Assembly: GCF_005049105.1 (NCBI RefSeq) | Contig: NZ_SUKA01000005.1 | Span: 35,843 to 99,842 of the forward strand | Reading direction: 5' to 3' | DNA from: Sphingobacterium alkalisoli | Lineage (GTDB): Bacteria; Bacteroidota; Bacteroidia; Sphingobacteriales; Sphingobacteriaceae | Length of the DNA stretch: 64,000 nucleotides | Part shown: positions 51,601 through 60,866 of the stretch, piece by piece | How the letters are laid out: each line of letters starts with the position of its first letter | Numbering within the stretch: the stretch's first letter is position 1 | Position numbers and translations under genes: made by a program | The notes under the pieces: model-generated | What the model was told of the DNA's origin: nothing | Databases searched by the model: none | What the model saw: only the letters and a program-made list of their open reading frames with translations

Positions 51601-53868
51601 ATGGCTTTTGATATAGACATGATCAAAAAGGTTTATTCTCAATATGATGAGCGTATTACTGCGGCTCGTCAGGTTGAAAATAAACCATTGACACTTTCGG
51701 AGAAAATTTTGTATGCCCACCTTTGGAACGGTAATGCTGCTGAAGCTTATGAGCGTGGTAAATCTTATGTAGATTTTGCACCAGATCGCGTAGCGATGCA
51801 GGATGCAACGGCTCAAATGGCTTTGTTACAGTTTATGCAAGCGGGACGCCCGCAAGCGGCTGTTCCCTCTACTGTTCACTGTGATCACTTGATTCAAGCC
51901 CGAGATGGAGCGGAGCAGGATTTAACACGGGCAAAACAAGAGAGTTCGGAAGTATTTAACTTTTTAAGTTCGGTATCAAATAAATACGGTATTGGTTTTT
52001 GGAAACCGGGAGCAGGTATTATCCATCAAGTTGTTTTGGAGAATTACGCTTTTCCAGGTGGATTGATGATCGGTACCGACTCGCATACGGTCAATGCAGG
52101 TGGTCTTGGGATGCTAGCTATCGGAGTGGGTGGTGCAGATGCATGTGATGTGATGGCTGGATTACCTTGGGAGCTTAAATTTCCTAAATTAATCGGGGTA
52201 AAACTAACCGGTAGATTAAGTGGCTGGGCTTCTCCTAAAGATGTAATCTTAAGAGTAGCTGGTCTGCTTACGGTAAAGGGTGGTACGGGATGTATTGTAG
52301 AATATTTTGGCGATGGCGCTGAATCGTTATCATGTACTGGTAAGGGGACAATTTGTAATATGGGTGCGGAGATAGGTGCGACAACTTCAACATTTGGTTA
52401 CGATGAATCGATGGAACGCTATCTACGCTCTACCGATCGTGCAGATGTAGCTGATGCAGCTAATGCGATTAAACAACATCTGACTGCTGATGCCGAAGTA
52501 TATGCTGATCCAGAAACATATTTTGATCAGGTAATCGAAATTAATTTATCGGATTTAGAGCCGTCTTTGAACGGTCCCTTCACCCCAGATTTATATACGC
52601 CAATTTCACGGATGCGTGAAGAGGCTTCAAAAAATGGATGGCCTACAAAAGTGGAATGGGGTCTTATTGGTTCATGTACCAATTCTTCTTACGAAGATTT
52701 GTCCCGTGCCGCTTCAATTGCTAAACAGGCTATCGAAAAAGGTCTGGTAACACAAGCTGAATTCGGTATTAATCCCGGTTCTGAGCAGGTACGTTATACA
52801 GCAGATCGTGATGGCTTATTGAAAACGTTTGTAGACTTGAATGCAACGATATTTACAAATGCATGTGGCCCATGTATTGGTATGTGGGATCGTGCAGGAG
52901 CAGATAAACAAGAGAAGAATACCATTGTTCACTCGTTCAATCGTAATTTTGCAAAACGTGCCGACGGTAACCCAAATACATATGCTTTCGTAACTTCGCC
53001 TGAAATGGTTGCTGCTATTGCAATTTCGGGTGATTTAGGATTTAATCCTGTAACCGATACGCTGACGAATAGAAATGGTGAACAGGTTAAACTAGATCCG
53101 CCTACTGGTGATGAATTACCAGCAAAAGGATTTGCAGTGGAAGATGCGGGATATCAAGCTCCGGCGACTGATGGTTCATCCGTTAGCGTGGAAGTATCTC
53201 CTACGTCCGATCGTCTTCAGTTGTTGGAGCCGTTTGCTGCCTGGGAAGGTACTGATCTAAAAGGGTTGAAACTATTGATCAAAGCTAAAGGTAAGTGTAC
53301 TACAGATCATATCTCTATGGCTGGTCCATGGTTAAAATACCGTGGTCACTTAGATAATATCTCAAACAACATGTTGATCGGTGCAGTAAACTTCTACAAC
53401 GATAAAACAGACTTTGTTAAAAACCAGCTAACAGGTGAGTACGGACCGGTACCTGCTACTCAACGTGCCTACAAAGCCTCGGATATTGGTACAATTGTAG
53501 TAGGCGACGAAAACTACGGTGAAGGTTCTTCACGTGAGCATGCTGCGATGGAACCACGTCATTTGGGTGTTCGTGCTGTACTGGTAAAATCTTTTGCACG
53601 TATCCATGAAACAAACTTGAAAAAACAAGGTATGTTGGGACTCACTTTCGTGAATAAGGATGATTACGATAAAATTCTGGAAAACGATACAATTGATATA
53701 TTAGGTTTAACGGAGTTTGCGCCAAATAAACCGTTGACGGTCGTATTGCATCATACTGATGGATCATCAGAGGAAATTTTGGTAAATCATACGTATAATG
53801 CGCAACAAATTGAATGGTTCAAAGCTGGTGGTGCGTTAAACATCATCCGTAGAAATCAGGCTAACTAA
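51601..53868 (+). CDS. Aconitate hydratase
   Basis: This 755-aa protein is the mitochondrial-type (AcnA-like) aconitase found in Bacteroidota. The Fe-S cluster Cys residues are in GLIGSCTNSSYEDL and TNACGPCIGMWDR. Substrate-binding segments include IGTDSHTVNAGGLGMLAIGV and YGEGSSREHAAMEPRHLGVR. It isomerises citrate to isocitrate in the TCA cycle. Monocistronic, with its own promoter and the terminator at 53895. Confidence 0.96.
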   Translation: MAFDIDMIKKVYSQYDERITAARQVENKPLTLSEKILYAHLWNGNAAEAYERGKSYVDFAPDRVAMQDATAQMALLQFMQAGRPQAAVPSTVHCDHLIQARDGAEQDLTRAKQESSEVFNFLSSVSNKYGIGFWKPGAGIIHQVVLENYAFPGGLMIGTDSHTVNAGGLGMLAIGVGGADACDVMAGLPWELKFPKLIGVKLTGRLSGWASPKDVILRVAGLLTVKGGTGCIVEYFGDGAESLSCTGKGTICNMGAEIGATTSTFGYDESMERYLRSTDRADVADAANAIKQHLTADAEVYADPETYFDQVIEINLSDLEPSLNGPFTPDLYTPISRMREEASKNGWPTKVEWGLIGSCTNSSYEDLSRAASIAKQAIEKGLVTQAEFGINPGSEQVRYTADRDGLLKTFVDLNATIFTNACGPCIGMWDRAGADKQEKNTIVHSFNRNFAKRADGNPNTYAFVTSPEMVAAIAISGDLGFNPVTDTLTNRNGEQVKLDPPTGDELPAKGFAVEDAGYQAPATDGSSVSVEVSPTSDRLQLLEPFAAWEGTDLKGLKLLIKAKGKCTTDHISMAGPWLKYRGHLDNISNNMLIGAVNFYNDKTDFVKNQLTGEYGPVPATQRAYKASDIGTIVVGDENYGEGSSREHAAMEPRHLGVRAVLVKSFARIHETNLKKQGMLGLTFVNKDDYDKILENDTIDILGLTEFAPNKPLTVVLHHTDGSSEEILVNHTYNAQQIEWFKAGGALNIIRRNQAN

Positions 53869-53894
53869 AACTTAGCTTTATAAAATGATAGCGA

Positions 53895-53926
53895 ATCCCT
53901 AAACGTTGCAGTTTAGGGATTTTTTT
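53895..53926 (+). terminator. Terminator after aconitase
   Basis: ATCCCTAAAC and GTTTAGGGAT form a 10-bp stem with a 6-nt loop, followed by six T. Confidence 0.85.
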
Positions 53927-54014
53927 CTTGTTTTTTTATAGTAAAAAAGTGCTGCTGACAAAAGGGTGTCAATACGGGCAGTAACTTTGATCTATCAATT
54001 AAATATAAAAGAAT

Positions 54015-54482
54015 ATGAACACAGCGATTATTTCTAAAGAGGAGTTATTAAGTCATTGGCAAGGCCATCGTACATTAACCCGTAAGACTATTGAGAAGTT
54101 TCCAGAACAGGAATTGTTTTCGTTTTCCGTAGGAGGGATGCGAACATTTGCTGACTTGGTAAAGGAGCTATTGTCTATAGCTGGCCCCGGACTGGAGGGG
54201 ATCGTAAACAATTCGACCAACGGATACAATCATAATCTTCCTTTAAATACGAAAGAGGAATTATTAGCAAAATGGGATGCGGAGACACCTAAGATTAATG
54301 AACTGTACGGTCAGATATCTGACGAGCGGTTTCATGAAAAATTCAATTTATTTGGCGAATACGAATTTCCAATAATTCATAATATCTTGTATTTTATCGA
54401 TAACGAAATCCATCATCGGGCGCAAGGATATGTGTATTTGAGGGCGCTAAATATTGAACCACCGTTTTTCTGGGATAGATAG
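54015..54482 (+). CDS. DinB-superfamily protein
   Basis: This 155-aa protein is a four-helix bundle of the DinB/YfiT type. It starts IISKEELLSHWQGHRTLTR and has metal-binding His candidates in HWQGH and in FIDNEIHHRAQGYVYLR. Members bind metal and often act as thiol-dependent transferases; the substrate is unknown. Monocistronic, followed by a bidirectional terminator. Confidence 0.8.
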   Translation: MNTAIISKEELLSHWQGHRTLTRKTIEKFPEQELFSFSVGGMRTFADLVKELLSIAGPGLEGIVNNSTNGYNHNLPLNTKEELLAKWDAETPKINELYGQISDERFHEKFNLFGEYEFPIIHNILYFIDNEIHHRAQGYVYLRALNIEPPFFWDR

Positions 54483-54490
54483 TAATTTGC

Positions 54491-54520
54491 AAACACCGCT
54501 AAGTAAATTAGTGGTGTTTT
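54491..54520. terminator. Bidirectional terminator between dinB-like and GNAT genes
   Basis: AAACACCGCTAA and TTAGTGGTGTTT pair (one G-T) around a 5-nt loop, with A/T tracts on both sides. Confidence 0.7.
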
Positions 54521-55065
54521 TAATTTTTAGTTTTATCCCAATCTTCCTTCAATACAGCATAAACGACCAGATCATGTAGTTTGTCATTCACTTTTTCAAC
54601 CTGTCGTAAAATCCCTTCTTTAGTGAAACCAAGTTTTTGAGGGACGGCTTGACTTTTTACATTTTCTTTTGCGGCTAATATTTCTATTCGATTCAAGTTA
54701 AGTGTATCAAATGCATAACTGATTAACTGCCTACAGGCCCGAACGACTATTCCTCGACCTTGCGCTTGTTCTGTAAGCCAATAACCTATAGAAGCGCATT
54801 GATTATGTCTGTCGATATGATGGATGCCTATTCTTCCAACAATTCGGTTGCTCACGATGATTTCATAGCTGATTTCGGTGCCGACTTCAATAAGCGTACT
54901 GCATTTTGCTAGGTAGCTTGAAAAATCGTCTACTTCCTGTATGTTCTGTACCCAAGGTAGAAATTTGGATAAGTGTTCCCGGTTCTGCTCTACGACCTCA
55001 AACAATGCTTCGGCATGTGATACGCTACTTTGTACTAAATGGATGTTTTCATCGATAATGATCAT
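54520..55065 (-). CDS. RimL-like GNAT N-acetyltransferase
   Basis: This 181-aa protein has the GNAT fold with LVQSSVSHAEALFEVVEQNR, GRIGIHHIDRHNQCASIGYW and the acetyl-CoA loop QAQGRGIVVRACRQLISYAF. A typical RimJ/RimL end follows (KLGFTKEGILRQVEKVN). It probably acetylates a protein N-terminus or small amine. It lies 24 bp downstream of the WYL regulator on the same strand, likely one operon. Confidence 0.88.
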   Translation of the reverse strand: MIIIDENIHLVQSSVSHAEALFEVVEQNREHLSKFLPWVQNIQEVDDFSSYLAKCSTLIEVGTEISYEIIVSNRIVGRIGIHHIDRHNQCASIGYWLTEQAQGRGIVVRACRQLISYAFDTLNLNRIEILAAKENVKSQAVPQKLGFTKEGILRQVEKVNDKLHDLVVYAVLKEDWDKTKN

Positions 55066-55089
55066 ATGCGAAAATAAAATAGGGAGGTG

Positions 55090-56055
55090 CTATGAATTAA
55101 TTTTTTTTAGACTCTTATCGACGAGAGCACGTACGGATTTTTTTAAAATGTCTGGCTCTATAATGATGGCTTTATCTGCAAACATCATATACCACCTCGC
55201 AAACTCTTCAATACTGCGGGTCTCAAACGTCATTTCAGTATGCTTTGTTTTTTCTTCCTGTGATATAAACCCATAAAAATTACGTTCCCATTGGAGGTAT
55301 CTGGCAATGTCTTTATCTACGGCGATCCGAACATAGGTTCGTTGAACGTTTACCGTGCGACCTGTTAAAAAATCTCCAATGGAAATGTGATCTTTGGAAA
55401 AACTTACCGAAGTCAACGATATAGAATGTATGCGATCAGCTCTGAATTGGCGATAGGCTTCTCGTTTTAAACAATAGGCTGCGATATACCAAAAACCGCT
55501 TTCATGAAATAAGCCAATGGGTTCGATAATGCGGGTCTGTGGTGAATCATCTGAAGCACCCCGGTAGCATAATTTGATTTGTTGCTGATTTGAAATACTT
55601 TCGAAAAAGGTGGTAAACGCATGGGGAACTTCGTGATTGAAAATATCGTAGTTGCTTTTATTCATTACAATCTGGTTTTCTATGGCCGCGACTACGTCTT
55701 TGTCGTTCATTTTTAATACAGCTTTTACTTTGTACATGGCTGTTGTAAAATGACCACCAATGGATTTGTCTAAAAATTTTTGTGTCAGCTTTTCGGCAAC
55801 TACGAAACTCATTGCTTCTTCTTTGGTAAATATTACGGGAGGGAGTTTGTATCCTTCCACCAGACTGTAACCTGTTCCCGCTTCGCCGATAATTGGAACC
55901 CCAGCTTGCTCGAGACTCTTTATATCACGGTATATCGTGCGGAGACTTACTTCAAAACGGTCTGAAAGCTCCTTAGCTTTAATGACTCGCTTAGATTGTA
56001 ATTGCACGAGGATTTCTACTATACGGTCAAATCTTTTTTTTAAGTCTTTAGACAC
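55090..56055 (-). CDS. WYL-domain transcriptional regulator (YafY-like)
   Basis: This 321-aa protein has an N-terminal HTH_11 domain (ELSDRFEVSLRTIYRDIKSL, about 25-45). The wing (GEAGTGYSLVEGYKLPPV) and a WYL domain follow (about 145-215, IEPIGLFHESGFWYIAAYCL), then a WCX-like C-terminus. WYL proteins sense nucleic acid or nucleotide ligands and regulate stress genes. It probably autoregulates the operon with the GNAT gene. Confidence 0.9.
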   Translation of the reverse strand: MSKDLKKRFDRIVEILVQLQSKRVIKAKELSDRFEVSLRTIYRDIKSLEQAGVPIIGEAGTGYSLVEGYKLPPVIFTKEEAMSFVVAEKLTQKFLDKSIGGHFTTAMYKVKAVLKMNDKDVVAAIENQIVMNKSNYDIFNHEVPHAFTTFFESISNQQQIKLCYRGASDDSPQTRIIEPIGLFHESGFWYIAAYCLKREAYRQFRADRIHSISLTSVSFSKDHISIGDFLTGRTVNVQRTYVRIAVDKDIARYLQWERNFYGFISQEEKTKHTEMTFETRSIEEFARWYMMFADKAIIIEPDILKKSVRALVDKSLKKINS

Positions 56056-56241
56056 GTTTATCTTGTTTTATATATTCCATTCCTATTATTTGATTCGTCG
56101 GTCAGACGTAGTTGCGTATGAAAGCAAAGTTTATGCATAAGCTCACTACGTTCGGTTCGTTAATGCAAAGCATTTTAGCTAAATTTAAAGATAATACTTA
56201 ATTGTTACAGTCTAGAAAAGTTTTTTATAAAAATAGTTTCT

Positions 56242-56571
56242 ATGAAGTGGATCGAGATACCTAGTCATTATCTTTCTGAGAAATCTATAATTCAACTTGT
56301 TGAATTGTCTGAAAAATCATTTTGCTTAGTCTGGAATGACGATAAATGGATTGCATTTTCTAAAAAATGTCCGCATGCGGGGGCAAATCTGTCTCATGGC
56401 TGGTGTGAAGGGAAAGATATCGTTTGTCCTTATCATCGACACCGGTTTAATTTGATAGATGGAAGAGGGGCCCCGGGGCAGGGTAACTATATAGATATCT
56501 ATCCACTTAAAGAATCGAATGGTATGCTTTATATTGGCGTTACAGAAAATATCTGGTCTAGAATTTTTTGA
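56242..56571 (+). CDS. Rieske-type [2Fe-2S] ferredoxin
   Basis: This 109-aa protein has the Rieske ligands in KKCPHAGANLSHGW (C-x-H) and VCPYHRHRFNL (C-x2-H), spaced 17 residues apart. It is a soluble single-domain electron carrier, like NirD or dioxygenase ferredoxins. No partner reductase or oxygenase gene is adjacent. Confidence 0.9.
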   Translation: MKWIEIPSHYLSEKSIIQLVELSEKSFCLVWNDDKWIAFSKKCPHAGANLSHGWCEGKDIVCPYHRHRFNLIDGRGAPGQGNYIDIYPLKESNGMLYIGVTENIWSRIF

Positions 56572-56753
56572 ATTTTCATAATGTACGTTGTTATCATCCT
56601 ACTATTTTGATGGGTTTACGTATAAATAAATATATATGTTGTAATATAAGGGCGCATTTGCTTAAGAGTGGTAGAGCTGTTTTGGGTTTCAGTGTTTGTT
56701 TTTGAGTTATTTTGGTGTTTTTTTAAAATTTTTAAAAAAAATAATGTATTATA

Positions 56754-56783
56754 TTTGAATTTATTAATAAAAATGTATTTTTG
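56754..56783 (+). promoter_or_regulatory. Promoter of the Amt gene
   Basis: TTTG (56754-56757), 18 nt, TATTTTTG (56776-56783). This is one of the best consensus matches in the window. The leader is only about 15-20 nt. Confidence 0.7.
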
Positions 56784-56805
56784 CTTCAAATAATTATAAT
56801 ATGTT

Positions 56806-58125
56806 ATGAGTTTATCAGGGAAAAAATCATTTTTACCAATTTTATTGATGTTTTTGGTTGTGGTCTTGGCATTTTTCAACCCTTCTTTACCGGGCAATGG
56901 GGGAGAGTATGAGTATAATGGTGCCGATGTCGCTTGGATGTTGGCGTCAACTGCTTTAGTTTTGATTATGACACCGGGTTTAGCCTACTTTTATGGAGGT
57001 ATGGTTAAAAAGAAAAACGTTATTTCAACGATGCTGCAAAGTTTTATCTGTATGGCGGTTGTCGCAGTGATTTGGGTTGTATTCGGATTTTCACTTGTCT
57101 TCGGTAATTCTGTTGGAGGTATTATAGGCGATCCGACTACGTATTTTATGTTCAACGGAGTTGTTGATGGGGCACCTTGGGGTGGAGCGCCTACTATTCC
57201 TTTTACGTTATTTGCAATGTATCAATTAAAGTTTGCGATTATCACGCCTGCTTTGATTACGGGGGCATTTGCTGAGCGCATCAAGTTTACTTCATATGTT
57301 TTATTTATTGCGCTGTTTTTTATATTTATTTATGCTCCCTTAGCGCATGCTACTTGGCATCCTGATGGCGTTCTATTTAAAATGGGTGTGCTGGATTTTG
57401 CAGGTGGTACGGTGGTGCACATGTCAGCCGGTCTCACTGCATTGGCCTCAGCAATCTACCTTAAACAGGGTAAGCATTTCAAAGAACATACACCTGCACG
57501 TATAACATATGTACTGTTAGGAACCGGTATGTTGTGGTTTGGTTGGGTCGGTTTTAATGCGGGGTCCGCATTTGGGGCTTCTCAATTGGCAGCTACTGCA
57601 TTGGCAACTACTTCTACAGCTTCTGGAGCAGCTGCCTTGACCTACATCTTTTTTGATGCAGCACGAGGTATTAAACCGTCAGCAATGGGGGTATGCATAG
57701 GAGTCGTGGTAGGTCTGGTGGCTATTACGCCGGCAGCTGGTTTTGTTACCGTACCGCATTCTCTTGTCATCGGCGCTGTTGCGGCAATTGTTAGCCGTTT
57801 AGTTATTGATTGGAGAACGAAATCAAAATTGGATGATACATTAGACGTATTTCCTAGTCATGGTGTTGGTGGTATGGTAGGTATGTTGCTTACTGGAGTG
57901 TTTGCACATCAATCCATAAACTCTGTCGTGGAATCAAATGGTTTGTTTTTTGGTGAAACATCTCTATTTGTTGCACACGTAATAGGTTTAGTAGGAGCCA
58001 CTGTTTTTACGTTAGTAATGGCCTTCATCTTGTTGAAGGTAACGGATACAGTCACTCCGCTACGTGTTACGGAAGAAGAAGAAGAAATTGGTTTAGACTT
58101 ATCGCAACACGGCGAAAAACTATAA
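56806..58125 (+). CDS. amt: Ammonium transporter (Amt family)
   Basis: This 439-aa protein has about 11 membrane helices after an N-terminal hydrophobic segment. Family marks are DVAWMLASTALVLIMTPGLA, FYGGMVKKKNVISTM, the pore His in TVVHMSAGLTALA and FPSHGVGGMVGMLLTG. It moves ammonium into the cell. No glnK/PII gene follows in this window. The acidic C-terminal tail (EEEEEIGLDLSQHGEKL) is the likely regulatory contact. Confidence 0.95.
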   Translation: MSLSGKKSFLPILLMFLVVVLAFFNPSLPGNGGEYEYNGADVAWMLASTALVLIMTPGLAYFYGGMVKKKNVISTMLQSFICMAVVAVIWVVFGFSLVFGNSVGGIIGDPTTYFMFNGVVDGAPWGGAPTIPFTLFAMYQLKFAIITPALITGAFAERIKFTSYVLFIALFFIFIYAPLAHATWHPDGVLFKMGVLDFAGGTVVHMSAGLTALASAIYLKQGKHFKEHTPARITYVLLGTGMLWFGWVGFNAGSAFGASQLAATALATTSTASGAAALTYIFFDAARGIKPSAMGVCIGVVVGLVAITPAAGFVTVPHSLVIGAVAAIVSRLVIDWRTKSKLDDTLDVFPSHGVGGMVGMLLTGVFAHQSINSVVESNGLFFGETSLFVAHVIGLVGATVFTLVMAFILLKVTDTVTPLRVTEEEEEIGLDLSQHGEKL

Positions 58126-58153
58126 TATTCCCTCAATTTTCACCTGAATTATT

Positions 58154-58187
58154 GCCACGGCTTCTCCTGAAGCCGTGGCTTTGTTTT
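58154..58187 (+). terminator. Terminator after amt
   Basis: GCCACGGCTT and AAGCCGTGGC form a 10-bp GC-rich stem with a 6-nt loop, followed by TTGTTTTT. Confidence 0.85.
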
Positions 58188-58254
58188 TATGTATCAAATG
58201 TCATTTCTCGTAAATTGATGTTTTTTACTGTGTAGATAATGTTTAAAATATTAC

Positions 58255-58262
58255 TACCTTTG
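58255..58262 (+). promoter_or_regulatory. -7 element of the PurF-like gene
   Basis: TACCTTTG 18 bp before the ATG at 58280. No well-spaced TTG was found upstream. Confidence 0.5.
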
Positions 58263-58279
58263 CAGCATCAATTCAAGCT

Positions 58280-60190
58280 ATGAGTGACGCTATAAAACAC
58301 GAGTGTGGTATTGCACTTATTCGACTATTAAAGCCCCTGTCTTATTATCAAGAAAAATACGGTACGCCCTATTACGGGACTAATAAACTGTATCTTCTTA
58401 TGGAGAAACAACATAACCGTGGACAGGACGGAGCAGGGATCGCAACCATTAAATTTGATGTAAAACCAGGAAATCGCTATATCAGTAGATATAGGGCAAT
58501 GGGGTCAACAGCGGTAGCGGATATCTTTGAGTACGTTCAGAAAAAATTTGCGGCGGTAAATAAGGCATATCCGGAGGAATCAAAGGATACGCAGTGGTTA
58601 AAGGACAATGTTAGTTTTACGGGGGAGGTTTTGCTGGGGCATTTACGCTATGGCACCCACGGTAAGAATAGCATTGAAAGCTGTCATCCATTTCTACGTC
58701 AAAATAACTGGATGACGCGTAATCTAGTGGTGGCGGGCAACTTCAACATGACAAATGTGGACGAGCTGCTACAACAGTTGTATGATCTTGGACAGCATCC
58801 TAAGGAACAAGCTGACACGATCACTGTCTTAGAAAAGATTGGACATTTCTTAGATGATGAGAATCAAGAACTTTTCGACCAGTTTAAAAATGAAGGATAT
58901 TCCAATATTGAGATCAGCGCGCAGATAGGTAGGAATCTTGATGTTGCTAAAATACTTACTCGCTCTGCGAAGACCTGGGATGGTGGATACACGATTGCAG
59001 GTATATTTGGCCACGGAGATGCATTCGTAATGCGGGATCCCGCGGGGATACGTCCAGCGTTTTATTATCAAGACGATGAGATATTAGTAGTCGCATCTGA
59101 AAGACCAGTTATACAAACCGCTTTTAATGTCCCGTTAAATACGGTTAAAGAAATAAAACCAGGTCACGCGCTTATTGCGAAAAAGGATGGTACGGTAACG
59201 GAAGAGATGTTTAGACAACCAGCGGAACAGAAGTCGTGTTCTTTTGAACGTATTTATTTCTCTCGAGGCTCGGATGCGGATATTTACAAGGAACGTAAGG
59301 CTTTAGGACACCTACTGTGCCCGCAGGTATTGCAAGCTATTGATAAAAATATAAATAATACGGTGTTTTCTTTTATCCCTAATACGGCCGAGGTTTCGTA
59401 TTATGGAATGATGGAGGGAATCAACCAGTATGTTCGGGATTTTCAGAAGAATGTGCTTTTAAACCGTGACGATAAAATTTCTGACCAAGAATTGGAGGAA
59501 ATCTTAAACCTTCATCCCCGTTTTGAAAAACTGAACGTTAAGGATGCGAAATTACGTACATTTATTACACAAGATGCCGATCGCCAAGATATGGTTCAGC
59601 ATGTCTACGATACTACTTACGGAATCGTAAAAGACCATGAAGATACAATCGTAGCTATCGACGATTCGATCGTAAGAGGCACGACTTTAAAACAATCGAT
59701 CTTAACGATTCTAGACCGCCTCAATCCAAAGAAGATCGTTATTGTATCTTCGGCTCCTCAAATTCGTTATCCGGACTGTTACGGTATTGATATGTCTCGT
59801 ATGGGTGAGTTCGTCGCGTTTGAAGCGGCGATATCTTTATTGAAGCAAAATGGAATGTCGCATATTATTGAGGAGGTATACCAAAAATGTCTGGCCTCTA
59901 TTACCAAACCGAAAGATGAGGTAGAGAATTATGTCAAGGCAATTTACGAACCTTTTACGGATGATGAAATTTCAAGGGAGATCGCTGCTATTGTAAGACC
60001 ACATGATCTGAAAGCTGAATTAGAAGTAATTTTCCAAACCCTGGATAACTTACATGTAGCTTGTCCTGATCATAAAGGGGACTGGTATTTTTCGGGCGAC
60101 TATCCAACTCCTGGCGGAAATAAGGTGGTAAACAAAGCTTTTATGAACTGGATGGAAGGCAAAAATGTTCGTGCTTATTTCAGTAGCTAG
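58280..60190 (+). CDS. Amidophosphoribosyltransferase-like protein (PurF family)
   Basis: The protein has 636 aa. The N-terminal class II glutaminase domain has its Cys at position 9 (KHECGIALIRL) and KQHNRGQDGAGIAT. The C-terminal phosphoribosyltransferase domain has the PRPP-binding loop VAIDDSIVRGTTLKQS (about 458-473). It is longer than E. coli PurF (505 aa) because of inserts around 190-220 and at the C-terminus. This longer form is common in Bacteroidota. It may catalyse the first step of purine synthesis or a related amidotransfer. The N-terminal propeptide would need removal to expose Cys9. Confidence 0.9.
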   Translation: MSDAIKHECGIALIRLLKPLSYYQEKYGTPYYGTNKLYLLMEKQHNRGQDGAGIATIKFDVKPGNRYISRYRAMGSTAVADIFEYVQKKFAAVNKAYPEESKDTQWLKDNVSFTGEVLLGHLRYGTHGKNSIESCHPFLRQNNWMTRNLVVAGNFNMTNVDELLQQLYDLGQHPKEQADTITVLEKIGHFLDDENQELFDQFKNEGYSNIEISAQIGRNLDVAKILTRSAKTWDGGYTIAGIFGHGDAFVMRDPAGIRPAFYYQDDEILVVASERPVIQTAFNVPLNTVKEIKPGHALIAKKDGTVTEEMFRQPAEQKSCSFERIYFSRGSDADIYKERKALGHLLCPQVLQAIDKNINNTVFSFIPNTAEVSYYGMMEGINQYVRDFQKNVLLNRDDKISDQELEEILNLHPRFEKLNVKDAKLRTFITQDADRQDMVQHVYDTTYGIVKDHEDTIVAIDDSIVRGTTLKQSILTILDRLNPKKIVIVSSAPQIRYPDCYGIDMSRMGEFVAFEAAISLLKQNGMSHIIEEVYQKCLASITKPKDEVENYVKAIYEPFTDDEISREIAAIVRPHDLKAELEVIFQTLDNLHVACPDHKGDWYFSGDYPTPGGNKVVNKAFMNWMEGKNVRAYFSS

Positions 60191-60202
60191 TTGATAAAAT
60201 GG

Positions 60203-60250
60203 TTAATAATGAAAGGCTAATCTTAAACAAGATTAGCCTTTCATTATTAA
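60203..60250. terminator. 22-bp perfect inverted repeat after the PurF-like gene
   Basis: Bases 60203-60224 and 60229-60250 are exact reverse complements around loop AAAC (core AAAGGCTAATCTT / AAGATTAGCCTTT). It is a strong hairpin that can stop transcription from both sides. Confidence 0.8.
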
Positions 60251-60316
60251 CATATGTTTGGATTGTATTTGTTTAAATTTATTACTTAAACGGATATGTT
60301 TAAGTAAACTGCCCTC

Positions 60317-60412
60317 TTAGTCCTCTAAAACGACATAGTCATCTCCGTCGTAAAGCAGCTCTGCTTTCTCGAAGAAGGTTTCTAGTGATGTTAGTTCTAA
60401 ATCTTTGATCAT
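60317..60412 (-). CDS. Possible 31-aa acidic small protein
   Basis: ATG at 60412, stop at 60317-60319. The product (MIKDLELTSLETFFEKAELL, then YDGDDYVVLED) is an acidic amphipathic helix with a charged tail. It lies between a terminator and the ychJ-like gene, both pointing away from it, and would have its own promoter. Coding status is unproven. Confidence 0.4.
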   Translation of the reverse strand: MIKDLELTSLETFFEKAELLYDGDDYVVLED

Positions 60413-60491
60413 AATGATATTTTTTATTTATTCAAATATCGCAGTTTATTATTAGTTCGCTATGAAAGTAAGATTAAGTTTGTGTTAAAGG

Positions 60492-60866
60492 TTATTTTGT
60501 TAACATACCCTCTGCATAATACCAAATATGTTGAACTTTTTTAAATGTGGATTTTTCGTGATGTATATTTAGGTTGAAGTTTTGATCTAGATAGTGTGCT
60601 TTAAATTCGACAGTTGTGCGCGTTGAATTTAAAATTTCAAGCTGTATCCATTTGTTTTGGTTAGCCCAAGATTTGATTTCCTGTTTACTTTGGAACCGAC
60701 GCGCTGTCGGATGAAAGGAATTGTAGATAAAATCGATATTACCTACTGCAAAAGCCGTATATCGAGCGCGCATCAATTGCTCAGCAGTTTCAGCTCTGAA
60801 AAGATTATGGTGTATTATTTCACAGCATGATCTGAAATCTTCTTCGCTTCCGCATGGACATCTCAT
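60492..60866 (-). CDS. YchJ-family SEC-C motif protein
   Basis: This 124-aa protein has a SEC-C zinc motif at the N-terminus (MRCPCGSEEDFRSCCEIIHH). A NTF2-like YchJ domain follows (AEQLMRARYTAFAVGNIDFI, WIQLEILNSTRTTVEFKAHY). Its start overlaps the stop of the JmjC-like gene by 4 bp, so the two are translated together. Molecular role unknown; SEC-C motifs bind proteins or zinc. Confidence 0.88.
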   Translation of the reverse strand: MRCPCGSEEDFRSCCEIIHHNLFRAETAEQLMRARYTAFAVGNIDFIYNSFHPTARRFQSKQEIKSWANQNKWIQLEILNSTRTTVEFKAHYLDQNFNLNIHHEKSTFKKVQHIWYYAEGMLTK

